A stretch of DNA of 64,000 nucleotides from Pelomonas sp. Root1444 (GTDB lineage: Bacteria; Pseudomonadota; Gammaproteobacteria; Burkholderiales; Burkholderiaceae_C), in assembly GCF_001426885.1 (NCBI RefSeq), contig NZ_LMFP01000028.1:927026-991025 (forward strand). The letters run 5' to 3'. The translations under genes were made by a program, and so were the position numbers. Within the stretch, counting starts at the first letter, position 1. Each line of letters starts with the position of its first letter. Of the stretch, positions 53,022 to 62,516 are shown one piece after another. The notes under the pieces were generated by a model. That model ran no database searches. It had not been told where the DNA came from and saw nothing but the letters and a program-made list of their open reading frames with translations.

Positions 53022-55837
53022 CAGGCGTACTCGCTGACCTCCGGCCGGCGCGCCAGCACCGCGATCGGCGGTGCCCAGCGTTCGCCACGCGGCTTCTTGC
53101 TCGTCACCAGCGTGATCTCGCTGGGCTCGAAGACCTCGACGTTGTGCGTGATGGGCGTCGTCAGCAGGTACTGCGCGCGCGTGCTGCGCAGGAAGTGGCC
53201 GACGAGCTGGATGTTGCGCACGTCCAGGTGGGCGAAGGGCTCGTCGATGAAGACGAAGCCGCCGGGCGTCTCGTCGTCCTTCATCAGGCCGACGAGCAGG
53301 ATCAGGCTCTTGAGCACCTGCTGGCCGCCCGAGGCCTCGCCGTCGTTCAGGCCCACCTCGCCCTTGCCGTCGAAGTTGAACTTCACATGCAGGCCGGCCT
53401 GGGCCAGCACGGTGTCGTCGTTGTCCAGGTGGGGCAGCTGCGCCTCGGCGGCCACGCCGGCCAGCTCGCCCAGCTCTGCGACATTCTTCTTGTAGCGGCG
53501 CACGGTGGCGCGCAGCACGTCGATGTAGCGCTCGCGGGCGTTGCTCGCCGCCGTGGCGGCCATCGCGTTGCTGGCGCGGCGGTCGCTGAGCTGGCTGTCC
53601 TGCTCCTGCACCTGCAGCGTCATGCGGGTGTGGCGGTCGACGACGGTGGCGTCGGTCTCCCACACGCCGTTGGCCAGTTCCTTGTCCACCTGGTCGGCGC
53701 GCAGCTGCGCCTGGCGTGCATTCTCGAAATCGTTGCGCAGCGCGGCCAGCACGATGGACGTGGTCCAGCGCGGCGGGAACTTGGCGCGCGCCTCGCGCGA
53801 GGCGCCGGCGGCTTCGTGCAGCGCCTTGCGGCGCTCGGCGTGGTCGCGCTTGGTGCGGGCCTGGTGGGCCTCACCTTCGGCCAGCTCCTTCTGGGCGCGC
53901 TCGTAGTTCTGCTCGTGCACGCCGGAGGCCTTCAGCAGCCGGTCGTGCTCGGCCTCGACCGTCGTCATGCGCGTGGCGGCCTCGGCGCGCGCCTGCTTCA
54001 ACACCGGCAGCCGCGCGCGGCATTCCGCAAACTCGTCGGCGCGCTCGCTCAGCTCGACCGCCGCCTTGTGGCCCTGGGCGGCGCGCTGCGCGTCCTTGAG
54101 CTGGCGGTCCACCTCGGCCTGCGCCTTGGCGACGCGGGTCAGCTCGGCGTCGATGCGGGCCAGCTCGCCCTCCAGCGACGCGCGGCGCCCGGCCACCGCG
54201 TTGGCGCCGAACTGGTGGTCGGACGCCGGGATGGCCACGCTGCGGCCGCCGCGGCCGTCGCGGTAGTAGGCATCGGGCGTGATCCATTCGCCGCCGGTGC
54301 CGGAGCCCTCCTCGGTACTGGCGACGCAGCGGATGCCGTCGAGCTGGCGGGCCAGCCAGGTCGGCAGCGGCGCGCTGACCTTCAGCGCGGCCAGCAGCGA
54401 GCCGGGCCGCGCCTGCGGCACGGGCGCCGCGTCGGAGACGACGTAATGCCGGTACTTCAGGCGCGACGCGATGCCGAAGGCGCGCGCCTCGTCGCTCCTG
54501 CTTTTCAGCACGACCACCCAGCGCGAGCCGCGCAGCACGCCCTCGGCCGCCTCGCGCCAGCGCTCGTCGGCGATGTCGATGCTGTCGGCCACGACGTGGT
54601 GGGCGATGCCGGCCTCGTCCAGCGCGCGGCGCAGCGGCGCCACCTCGGGCGGCGGCGGCGGCAGGCGCTTGTCCTTCAGCTCGGCCAGCAGCCCCTGCAC
54701 ATGGCGCAGCTTGTCGTCGGCGCGCGTGTACTCGCCGCGCAGCCGGTCCTTGTCGGCGGCCAGCGCCTGCGTGCGGGCGGCCAGCGCGGCGGCATCGGCC
54801 TCGACGTCGGCCAGGGCGCGCAGCTCGTCCTCGCGCTTGACGGTCTGCTCGACCGGCTTCTCGGCCTCGCGGGCGGTGTCGAAGGCGGCGCGGGCCTCGC
54901 GGCGCTCCACCTCCAGCGCCGCCAGCCGCGCCTTGGTCGCCTCATGCTCGGCGAACAGCTGGTGCAGGCCGGCGCGCTTGGCCGACAGCGCCCGCGCATC
55001 GGCCGCCGCGAACAGCCGCGAACGGTGCAGATCGCGGCCGTCGCGCGCCAGCCGCTCGCGGGCCTCGCTCCATTGCATGACGGGCAGCACCTCGGTCGCC
55101 AGGCGCTCGCGCTCGGCGATCTTGAGTTGCCACTGGCGGTGGCTGGTGACGCGGTTGGCCAGCTCGCTCAGCTGCGCCTGCGTGCGGGCCAGCTCGCCTT
55201 CGGCCGCCTGCACCTCCTTGGCCAGCTGCTGCTGGTGCGAGCGGGCCTGTTCGTAGCGGTCCAGCACTTCCTGGTCGCCGAACACCTCGAACACCAGGCG
55301 CAGCAGCTCCTTCGGGCTCAGCTCGCAGAGCCGGTCGGTCTGGCCCTGCTCCAGCGCCAGCACGCGGCCGATGGCGCGCGTCAGGCCAGCCGCCTCAAGC
55401 CGCCTTCGCCAGGCCTCGATGCCCAGCCACTCGCGCTCGCCCTTCTCGGCCAGCTTCTCGATCTCGACGGCGCCTTCGACGATGAGGTAGCGGCGCACCC
55501 AGTCGCCGCCCTGGCGCTCGATGCGGCAGGCCAGCGTGACCTGGTCGGTGTAGATCAGCGACGACGCGAACGGCCGGCTGCTGTTCTGCCGGCCGCGCGG
55601 GCGGTTGTCCACCAGCGCACGCAGCCAGGCCGTCTCGGCGTTGGCATGCCGCGCGTAGGTGCGGAAGGTGCGGCCGCCCGAGCACTCCAGGCCCAGCAGC
55701 GTGCGCAGCGCGTCCAGCAGCGTGGTCTTGCCCGAGCCGTTGGGGCCGGCGATGGTGATGATGTTGCCGTCCAGCGGCAGCGTGACGCGCTGGCAGTAGT
55801 CCCAGTGCAGCAGTTCCAGGGTTTGCAGGTGGAACAT
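53021..55837 (-). CDS. jetC: Wadjet JetC-like SMC ATPase
   Basis: A 938-residue SMC/MukB-type ATPase. Walker A GPNGSGKTTLLDALRTLL near 31-48, two long coiled-coil arms (about 200-430 and 590-790) around a hinge-like domain (about 450-590, with SRWVVVLKSRSDEARAF), the ABC signature in EASGGQQVLKSLILLVG near 833-849, and Walker B GGFVFIDEPFAHLD near 859-872. It would form the loop-extruding engine with JetA and JetB. It is shorter than many JetC proteins. The gene overlaps jetB and jetD by 1 nt each, ensuring coupled synthesis. Confidence 0.82.
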   Translation of the reverse strand: MFHLQTLELLHWDYCQRVTLPLDGNIITIAGPNGSGKTTLLDALRTLLGLECSGGRTFRTYARHANAETAWLRALVDNRPRGRQNSSRPFASSLIYTDQVTLACRIERQGGDWVRRYLIVEGAVEIEKLAEKGEREWLGIEAWRRRLEAAGLTRAIGRVLALEQGQTDRLCELSPKELLRLVFEVFGDQEVLDRYEQARSHQQQLAKEVQAAEGELARTQAQLSELANRVTSHRQWQLKIAERERLATEVLPVMQWSEARERLARDGRDLHRSRLFAAADARALSAKRAGLHQLFAEHEATKARLAALEVERREARAAFDTAREAEKPVEQTVKREDELRALADVEADAAALAARTQALAADKDRLRGEYTRADDKLRHVQGLLAELKDKRLPPPPPEVAPLRRALDEAGIAHHVVADSIDIADERWREAAEGVLRGSRWVVVLKSRSDEARAFGIASRLKYRHYVVSDAAPVPQARPGSLLAALKVSAPLPTWLARQLDGIRCVASTEEGSGTGGEWITPDAYYRDGRGGRSVAIPASDHQFGANAVAGRRASLEGELARIDAELTRVAKAQAEVDRQLKDAQRAAQGHKAAVELSERADEFAECRARLPVLKQARAEAATRMTTVEAEHDRLLKASGVHEQNYERAQKELAEGEAHQARTKRDHAERRKALHEAAGASREARAKFPPRWTTSIVLAALRNDFENARQAQLRADQVDKELANGVWETDATVVDRHTRMTLQVQEQDSQLSDRRASNAMAATAASNARERYIDVLRATVRRYKKNVAELGELAGVAAEAQLPHLDNDDTVLAQAGLHVKFNFDGKGEVGLNDGEASGGQQVLKSLILLVGLMKDDETPGGFVFIDEPFAHLDVRNIQLVGHFLRSTRAQYLLTTPITHNVEVFEPSEITLVTSKKPRGERWAPPIAVLARRPEVSEYA

Positions 55838-56547
55838 CAGTCCTCGCTCGGCGGTTCGTCTTGTTCTTGGCGGGCGGCCTGGATGGCGGCCAGCGCCGGC
55901 GCGGCCACGGCATCGGTCGCCCGGGCCAGCACGTCGGCCAGCGCGCCGTCCAGGATGCGCGGCGCGAGCTGGTCGTAGTCCAGCAGCAGGTCCAGCAGCG
56001 GGCCTTCGGCGATGTCCTCGCCGCGGCGCGTGATGAAGCCGTGGCGCTCCAGCAGCTTGAGGTTGCCGTCCAGCCGCACCTTCTTGCCGAGCTGGTCGCC
56101 GAAGTCGGCCAGCAGGCTGCGGTAGCTCAGCGCGGGCGACACGCTGGCGGCGGCGGGCAGCGGCTTGTCGGCGGCGAACATCTCGCCCTGCTTGTCGCCG
56201 TCGGCATCGGCGCGGTTCAGCTGGCGCTGGCGCTTGGGCAGGATGATCAGGCTCCACAGCACCACGAGCAGCGACACGCCGTCGCGCGGCAGCTCCAGGT
56301 TGTTGTTGGCGGCCAGGCCCGACTCGCCGAACACGGCGCTCTCGGCCGGCCGCAACAACGCGACGCTGACATGCTCGGCGTAGACGTTGTCCACCAGGCG
56401 CAGGCCCACGCCGGCCAGGCGCGTGCCGACGGCGGCCCACAGGTCGGCATCGATCAGCGCGCGCTTGACCAGGGGATGGGTGCGCGGCAGCCAGCGGCGC
56501 GCCAGCAGCTGGGCCGAGAGGCTTGCAGCGTCGTCGAGTGCGTTCAT
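55837..56547 (-). CDS. jetB: Wadjet JetB-like kite protein
   Basis: A 236-residue protein in the position and size of JetB/MksE-type kite subunits (DUF4194-like). Visible features: ALIDADLWAAVGTRLAGVGL near 30-49, a SLLVVLWSLIILPKRQRQLN segment near 92-111 and a winged-helix-like LDGNLKLLERHGFITRRGED near 158-177 followed by GPLLDLLLDYDQL. Kite proteins bridge the kleisin and the SMC heads. It overlaps jetA by 4 nt (ATGA) and jetC by 1 nt. The family call rests on genomic position as well as on the sequence. Confidence 0.65.
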   Translation of the reverse strand: MNALDDAASLSAQLLARRWLPRTHPLVKRALIDADLWAAVGTRLAGVGLRLVDNVYAEHVSVALLRPAESAVFGESGLAANNNLELPRDGVSLLVVLWSLIILPKRQRQLNRADADGDKQGEMFAADKPLPAAASVSPALSYRSLLADFGDQLGKKVRLDGNLKLLERHGFITRRGEDIAEGPLLDLLLDYDQLAPRILDGALADVLARATDAVAAPALAAIQAARQEQDEPPSED

Positions 56548-57851
56548 TCAGGTTCGCTCAAAAGGTCACCGCGGCTCATCCAGGCCACGAAGCGGTCATC
56601 GATCTCGCCCTGCTCGGCGCTCCAGCGCACGCGCCAGGGCTGGCGGGCCATGTCGCCGGTGGCGCCCTTGAGGTGGCGCGCCTGCGGGTCGCCCAGCAGC
56701 GGCAGCAGCTGCGCGCGGTAGGCGGCGGAGGCATAGCTGCCGCCCAGCACGGCCGGCGCCACGGGCTGGCTGCCGCGGCCCTCGGCCGTCCAGCCGTCCA
56801 GCAGCACCTGCAGCGCGCCCAGTTCGGGCGGCAGGCTCAGCACCTCCAGGCGGCCGTCGGGCGCGGTCTGGGCCGCGGGCAGGCCGGCGGCGTCGGCGGG
56901 CTTGGGGCGATCGCGCTCGAACTCGGCCTCCGCGCCGTCCACCAGCTCCTGCGCGGCCACCACCACGGGCTGCACGCCGGTGGACAGCGCGTCGCCCAAC
57001 AGGGCTTCCAGCTGGGGCACGCGCTGCAGCCACTGGCGCAGGTCGGTCGTCGTCACGCCGGTGGAGCCCAGCGTCACGCGCTGGCGGTCGGCCTGCTGCA
57101 GCGCGCGGTTGAACTGGCTGGCCATGACCAGCAGGCCGGCCTGGGCGCTGGCCAGCTCCCGGGCCAGCCGCTCCAGCCGCGCATGGCCGCTGGCCTGGGC
57201 CTGCTCGATGATGGCCTTGACGGCGTCGCTGGCCTTGTCCACCAGCATCATCGAGCGCTCGAAGCGCGCGTTGGCGCGGCGCAGCTCGAACTCGCTGCCG
57301 CTGGCCATCGCATCGGCGAACTCCGCACGCAGCCGCTGCAGCTGCGCCTGCAGCATGTTGAGCTGCTGCGGCTCCAGCAGGCCCAGCTGGTGCGCGCCGG
57401 CCACGCCGGCCAGCAGCGCGGCGAGGTCGTCGTCGGGGCCCGCGGCGTCGGCCGTCAGCGGCTGCAGCATGGCCACCACCGACTGCGCCAGCGGCGTGAT
57501 GGCGTAGGTCTGCGTGGACGCGTCCCAGTGCAGCAGGCCGGCGTCGCGCAGGCGCTTGAGCGCGGTTTCGAGCGCGTCCTCGCGCACATGGTGGAAATGC
57601 CGGTTCAGGTCGTCGCGGGCCAGGCGGGCGGCCGGCAGCCCCATCAGCTCCAGGAACACCCAGACGCGCAGCCTGACCCACGCCGCCTCGCCGCCGAACA
57701 GCGCGCGCTGCGCGGCCAGCAGCGCCTCGTGGCGCTCCAGCTGCCACCACAGCAGCGAGTCCACCGGCCCGCCGCCGTCGCGGAAGAACTCGTCGGGGGA
57801 GCGTGGCGAGTCGTCCAGGCTGGAGGTGGGGGTGGCGCGGGGGTCGGACAT
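56544..57851 (-). CDS. jetA: Wadjet JetA-like kleisin
   Basis: A 435-residue protein in the JetA/MksF position. N-terminal winged-helix domain (about 35-130: FLELMGLPAARLARDDLNRH, then ETALKRLRDAGLLHWDASTQ) and a long central helical region (about 150-290, QLNMLQAQLQRLRAEFADA and ARLERLARELASAQAGLLVM), then a C-terminal winged helix (about 370-435). This is the layout of a MukF-like kleisin that bridges SMC heads. First gene of the operon. No good ribosome-binding site is visible; a GATAAT box lies 7 bp upstream. Confidence 0.65.
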   Translation of the reverse strand: MSDPRATPTSSLDDSPRSPDEFFRDGGGPVDSLLWWQLERHEALLAAQRALFGGEAAWVRLRVWVFLELMGLPAARLARDDLNRHFHHVREDALETALKRLRDAGLLHWDASTQTYAITPLAQSVVAMLQPLTADAAGPDDDLAALLAGVAGAHQLGLLEPQQLNMLQAQLQRLRAEFADAMASGSEFELRRANARFERSMMLVDKASDAVKAIIEQAQASGHARLERLARELASAQAGLLVMASQFNRALQQADRQRVTLGSTGVTTTDLRQWLQRVPQLEALLGDALSTGVQPVVVAAQELVDGAEAEFERDRPKPADAAGLPAAQTAPDGRLEVLSLPPELGALQVLLDGWTAEGRGSQPVAPAVLGGSYASAAYRAQLLPLLGDPQARHLKGATGDMARQPWRVRWSAEQGEIDDRFVAWMSRGDLLSEPE

Positions 57852-57919
57852 GGGGCGCGGATTATCGACGGCCGCCCGGATCGCCCGGCCGGGTGACGAA
57901 CTAGGGTGTCGACGGCTTT

Positions 57920-57940
57920 GACAAAAAGCTTGCCTTTGTC
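57920..57940. promoter_or_regulatory. GACAAA...TTTGTC palindrome in the jetA/PEP-CTERM divergent region
   Basis: GACAAA (57920-57925) and TTTGTC (57935-57940) are a perfect inverted repeat around 9 bp that contain AAGCTT. It lies between the divergent jetA-like operon and the lectin gene, about 70 bp from jetA and 83 bp from the lectin start, and may be an operator for either. Confidence 0.45.
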
Positions 57941-58023
57941 GCGGCCGGCACCGCGCCGCCCCCATACGGCGCCGCCGTGGCATCGAAGTTGCGTTGCCGT
58001 TGTCCACAACTTGAGGAGAAGAC

Positions 58024-58896
58024 ATGGCACGCCGTTCCTTGCTCGCCGCCGCTGCCCTGGCACTCGCTGCAGCTGCGCCCCAGGCCCACGCTGCACTGGT
58101 CATCGACTACAGCAGCTTCACCGGCGCCTGCGGCTCGACGCTGACCTGCGTCGGCTCGGCCGCTGACACCGCGGCTGGCGAACTGCGGGTGACGCCCGCC
58201 AGCGGCGGCGCCGGTGCCGGCTACAGCACCGCGGCCATCGCACTGGGTGCCGGGGCCACCTTCAGCACCACGTTCCAGTTCCGCATGAGCCAGGCGGCAG
58301 GCATCGACCCCGCCGACGGCTTCACCTTTGTGCTGGCCAAGACGAACACCGGCCTCGGCGGCTCGGGCGGCGGCATGGGCTACTACGGCGTGGCCAACAG
58401 CGTGGCGATCGAGTTCGACACTTTCGACAACGGTGAAACAGGCGCCAGCAACCATGTCGGGCTGGACATCAACGGCTCGCTGGCCAGCTCACCGGTGAGC
58501 AGCCCCTACGGCGTGTCGTACTGCCATCTGTTCGACAACTCCTACCTGAACGACGGTTGCATGAGCAACGGCAAGGTCTGGACGGCCTTCATCAACTACG
58601 ACGGCACGTCACAGAAGCTCAACGTGAGCGTGCAGCAGGAGGGGCTGGCGCTGCTGCAGCTGATCACCGACTACAGCCTCGACATCGCCAGCAACCTGAC
58701 CGTCAACGAGGCCTACGTGGGCTTCACCGCGGCGACGGGCGCAGGCCTGCAGAACCACGACATCCTGAACTGGCGCCTGGCCAACGACACGTCCATCGGC
58801 ACCGACCCGGGCCGCCTGCCCGAGCCGGCCAGCCTGGCGCTGCTGACCGTGGCGGGCGGCGCCGCACTGGCCGCCGGCCGCCGCCGGCGCAGCTGA
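58024..58896 (+). CDS. PEP-CTERM-anchored L-type-lectin-like protein
   Basis: A 290-residue exported protein. Signal peptide about 1-24 (ending PQAHA); a beta-sandwich lectin-like domain of about 210 residues with FTFVLAKTNTGLGGSGGGMG near 101-120, VAIEFDTFDN near 128-137 (acidic cluster), and TAATGAGLQNHDILNW near 238-253; then a PEP-CTERM sorting signal LPEPASLALLTVAGGAALAA near 265-284 ending in RRRRS. PEP-CTERM proteins are processed by an exosortase and linked to exopolysaccharide and biofilm surfaces. GAGGAGAAG precedes the ATG. Likely a surface glycan-binding protein. Confidence 0.84.
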   Translation: MARRSLLAAAALALAAAAPQAHAALVIDYSSFTGACGSTLTCVGSAADTAAGELRVTPASGGAGAGYSTAAIALGAGATFSTTFQFRMSQAAGIDPADGFTFVLAKTNTGLGGSGGGMGYYGVANSVAIEFDTFDNGETGASNHVGLDINGSLASSPVSSPYGVSYCHLFDNSYLNDGCMSNGKVWTAFINYDGTSQKLNVSVQQEGLALLQLITDYSLDIASNLTVNEAYVGFTAATGAGLQNHDILNWRLANDTSIGTDPGRLPEPASLALLTVAGGAALAAGRRRRS

Positions 58897-58988
58897 GCAC
58901 CGGCCTGGCACCGGCGTTCGACTTTTGCGAATGCCGGGCTCAAGCCGACTGAAACGCGCCCGCAGCCTGCGGGCGTAGTCTTGTGGGC

Positions 58989-59786
<798 letters not shown>

Positions 59787-59840
59787 CCGCAGGGTGCTAG
59801 ATTCGGCCTGCGCGGCTCAACAGCGATCCCCACTTGCGAC

Positions 59841-60725
59841 ATGAGGCCGATGCATCGATTCCTCATCCCCGCATCGCCCATGAACGCCTGTCGCTCGCTT
59901 GCATTGACCGTTGCGCTCGTCGCCCTCCCCGCGTTCGCCGCCGACACGCCCAAGCCCCTGCGTGCCCTGCTCATCACCGGCGGGTGCTGCCACGAGTACG
60001 GCGTGCAGAAGGACGTCCTGAAATCAGGCATCGAGGCGCGGGCACACATCGTCGTGGACCAGGTCCATTCCGCCAACACCACCGGCAGCCCGCCGCTGGC
60101 CATCTTCCGCAACCCTGGCTACGCGCGGGGCTACGACGTGGTCATCCACGACGAATGCGTGGGCGACCTGCGCGACCCCGCCGTGTTCCAAGGCGTCCTG
60201 AAGCCCCACCTGGACGGCATCCCCGGTGTCAACCTGCACTGCGCGATGCACAGCTACCGCTTCGGCGACTACGGGCAGCCGGTGGCCCGCGGCGCCGAGA
60301 ACGCCCACTGGTACGAGTACATCGGCCTGCAGTCGACCGGCCACGGGCCGCATGAGCCCATCGCGATCAGCTTCGTGAACCGGGACCACCCGATCACGCG
60401 CACGCTCGGCGACTGGACCACCGTCAACGAGGAGCTCTACAACAACGTCCAGATCCTCGACGGCAAGGTACTCGCCACGGGCAAGCAGGTCGTCAAGCAG
60501 AGCAAGCGGCAGCCCGACGGCACGATGACCGAAGAGGCGCAAACCGTCGAGGCGGCCGTCGTATGGACCCACGAGTTCGGCCCAAAGAAGACGCGCGTGT
60601 TCAGCACCTCCCTCGGCCACCACACGGCCACCGTCGCCGACGCACGCTACCTCGACCTCGTCACGCGCGGCATCCTGTGGGCCGCCGGCAAGGACGACCA
60701 ACCCGGCTACGTCAAGCAGCCGTGA
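59841..60725 (+). CDS. ThuA-like exported protein
   Basis: A 294-residue protein with a probable signal peptide; the ATG at 59880 (MNACRSLALTVALVALPAFA) gives the better signal and 281 residues. ThuA-like (class I glutamine-amidotransferase fold) features: LLITGGCCHEYG near 43-54, VVIHDECVGDLRDPAVF near 98-114, GVNLHCAMHSYRFGDYG near 130-146, and a C-terminal EFGPKKTRVFSTSLGHHTAT. The family is linked to sugar use but its reaction is unknown. Next to sugar-oxidation genes, so a sugar-related role fits. Confidence 0.8.
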   Translation: MRPMHRFLIPASPMNACRSLALTVALVALPAFAADTPKPLRALLITGGCCHEYGVQKDVLKSGIEARAHIVVDQVHSANTTGSPPLAIFRNPGYARGYDVVIHDECVGDLRDPAVFQGVLKPHLDGIPGVNLHCAMHSYRFGDYGQPVARGAENAHWYEYIGLQSTGHGPHEPIAISFVNRDHPITRTLGDWTTVNEELYNNVQILDGKVLATGKQVVKQSKRQPDGTMTEEAQTVEAAVVWTHEFGPKKTRVFSTSLGHHTATVADARYLDLVTRGILWAAGKDDQPGYVKQP

Positions 60726-60779
60726 GGCGGAGAGCGAAGCAGGGCTGAACGCGCTCGTTCAGCCCGGTCCAGATCGGGC

Positions 60780-61709
60780 TCAGACCTGATGCGGCGCCAC
60801 GGTGCGGCGCTCGCCGATCAGGAAGGCGTCCGCCACGAGCTGGAACGGCCGCCAGTCGACCTCCGATTGACCCGCCGCGCACAACTCGGCGAAGCGCGCG
60901 TACAGGCGCGGGTACTCGCCCGCCAGCGCCGCATCGGCCGCCACCGGCCGGCCGTCGATCTCCAGCACGCCGCCGCCCTGGGACAGGCGCAGGCGGCCGG
61001 TTGTCGTGACCAGTTCGACGTCCCAGATCTGCTCCCCCTTCTGGCGGAAGTCGAACTCCGCCTTCACCGTGACGCCGGCCTCGGTGCGCAGGTCCAGGTG
61101 GGCGGCGATGGGCGCCTGCTGGTTCTCGGGGAACTCCAGCACGGCCTTGTGCACGAAGGCCTCCTCGGCGAGCACCTCGGTCAGCACGGACAGCGCATTG
61201 ATGCCCGGGTCGAAGACGCCCAGGCCGCCGGCATCCCAGATCCATTGCTGGCCGGGGTGCCATTCATACACATCTTCCTTCCAGGTGATGGTGCCGCCAG
61301 TGAGCGTGCGCCCGCGCAGCCAGTCGCGCGCCGCGTCCACGCCCGCGCCGAAGCGCGAATGCCAGGTCTGGAACAGCGTGCGGCCGTGCCGCGCGGCCTC
61401 GGCCTGCAGCAGGGCGATCTGCCGGGTCGTCGCGGCGGGCGGCTTTTCCAGCATCACGTGCTTGCCGGCGCGCAGCGCGGCAAGGGCCGCCTCGAAGTGC
61501 GCATTCGGCGGCGTGCAGATGGAGATGGCATCCAGCGCCGGCATCTCCGCAAGCATGGCTTCCACACTCGCGAAGCTGGCCACGCCCTCCACGCGAGCGT
61601 TACGGCTGGCGCAGGCCACGAGTTCGAAACGCGGGTCGGCGACGAGCGCCGGAATGTGTTGATCGCGAGCGATCTTGCCGATACCTACCAAGCCCAACTT
61701 CAGTGCCAT
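60780..61709 (-). CDS. L-arabinose/D-galactose 1-dehydrogenase (Gfo/Idh/MocA family)
   Basis: A 309-residue NAD(P)-dependent dehydrogenase. Rossmann start LGLVGIGKIARDQHIPAL near 5-22; catalytic Lys in GKHVMLEKPPAAT near 82-94; a characteristic KEDVYEWHPGQQWIWDAGGL near 142-161 and GVFDPGINALSVL near 162-174. This pattern closely resembles, from memory, the Azospirillum arabinose 1-dehydrogenase and pseudomonad galactose dehydrogenase. It would make arabinono-1,4-lactone or galactonolactone. It links to the arabinan hydrolases 30 kb away and the alpha-galactosidase at the window end. Divergent from the FAH-family gene. Confidence 0.85.
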   Translation of the reverse strand: MALKLGLVGIGKIARDQHIPALVADPRFELVACASRNARVEGVASFASVEAMLAEMPALDAISICTPPNAHFEAALAALRAGKHVMLEKPPAATTRQIALLQAEAARHGRTLFQTWHSRFGAGVDAARDWLRGRTLTGGTITWKEDVYEWHPGQQWIWDAGGLGVFDPGINALSVLTEVLAEEAFVHKAVLEFPENQQAPIAAHLDLRTEAGVTVKAEFDFRQKGEQIWDVELVTTTGRLRLSQGGGVLEIDGRPVAADAALAGEYPRLYARFAELCAAGQSEVDWRPFQLVADAFLIGERRTVAPHQV

Positions 61710-61841
61710 GCTGCTTCCAGAAAGAATGATGTCGCGCGCGCTCCGCGCCGCCGTGTTTACAGTGCTCGCGGGCCGACGGCCCGACGCACTTTCATCTTAA
61801 GGTCCGGTCACACCGCGACCCGAGCCGCAGCACTCACACCC

Positions 61842-62516
61842 ATGACCGAAGCTCTGATCCAGGCCCTTGCGAACTGCCACCGGAACGGCACGCGGCTGCA
61901 AGCCGCCGACTGGGCCGGCGCGGTGCGCGACGAGGCCGATGCCTACGCCGTGCAGGAGGGCGTGGCCGCCGCGCTGGGCTGGCAATTCGACCGATGGAAA
62001 TCCGGCGCTGCCGGCGCGCAGGGGCCGTTCAGCCATTCACCGGTGAACCCGGTCGCGGGCACCGCGCTGCTGGGTGTCGAGGCCGAGGTGGCGCTGCGCG
62101 TCGGCGCCGACGGTTCGCCCGAGGCGATGTGCATCGGCGTCGAGCTGGTCGCCTCGCGCTGGGCCGAAGGCCTGGACGCGCCGGCGTTGCTGCGCATGGC
62201 CGACCACCAGTCCAACGCCGGGTTGCTGCTGGGCGCCTGGCAGCCTTACCGGGCGCTGGACTGGGGCCGCCTCGAATGGCGCCTGACCCTGGCCGGCCAG
62301 CCGGATGTCGTGCGGCGCGGCGGGCATTCGCTGGCAGACCCGGCGGGCGTGTTGCCAGCCTGGGTGCGCCATGCGACGCGCAACGACCGCACGCTGCCGG
62401 CCGGCACCGTCGTGACGACCGGGGCCTGGGGCGGGTTGCATCCCCTTGCCGGACCGGCCCGCGGGACACTGTCCATCCAGGGCCTCGGCGACTTCAGCTT
62501 TTCAGCAGCGGCGTGA
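61842..62516 (+). CDS. FAH-superfamily hydratase/hydrolase-like protein
   Basis: A 224-residue protein of the fumarylacetoacetate hydrolase superfamily. Visible features: DEADAYAVQEGVAAALGW near 24-41, PVAGTALLGVEAEVALRVGA near 65-84 (the Glu of the metal site), VELVASRWAEGLDAPALLRM near 96-115 and LPAGTVVTTGAWGGLHPLAG near 185-204. Compared with the hydratase at 17438 it is shorter and divergent. FAH-family dehydratases act in oxidative pentose pathways (for example 2-keto-3-deoxy-xylonate dehydratases), so it might act after the adjacent sugar dehydrogenase; this is inference. Divergent from it. Confidence 0.75.
   Translation: MTEALIQALANCHRNGTRLQAADWAGAVRDEADAYAVQEGVAAALGWQFDRWKSGAAGAQGPFSHSPVNPVAGTALLGVEAEVALRVGADGSPEAMCIGVELVASRWAEGLDAPALLRMADHQSNAGLLLGAWQPYRALDWGRLEWRLTLAGQPDVVRRGGHSLADPAGVLPAWVRHATRNDRTLPAGTVVTTGAWGGLHPLAGPARGTLSIQGLGDFSFSAAA

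Noticed and set aside
52151..55978. 1275-codon open frame on the plus strand antisense to jetC/jetD
   Set aside because: It runs opposite to well-supported SMC and TOPRIM genes, has low-complexity Arg/Ala/Gly/Leu-rich composition and no domain; it is a by-product of high GC.
53021..57851. Housekeeping condensin MukBEF/MksBEF
   Set aside because: The linked TOPRIM protein with DxD and Glu residues favours a Wadjet-type system, though an Mks-like origin is not fully excluded.
58983..58988. GTG start for the LigB-type dioxygenase
   Set aside because: The ATG 6 bp downstream is an equally placed and more usual start; no ribosome-binding site separates them.
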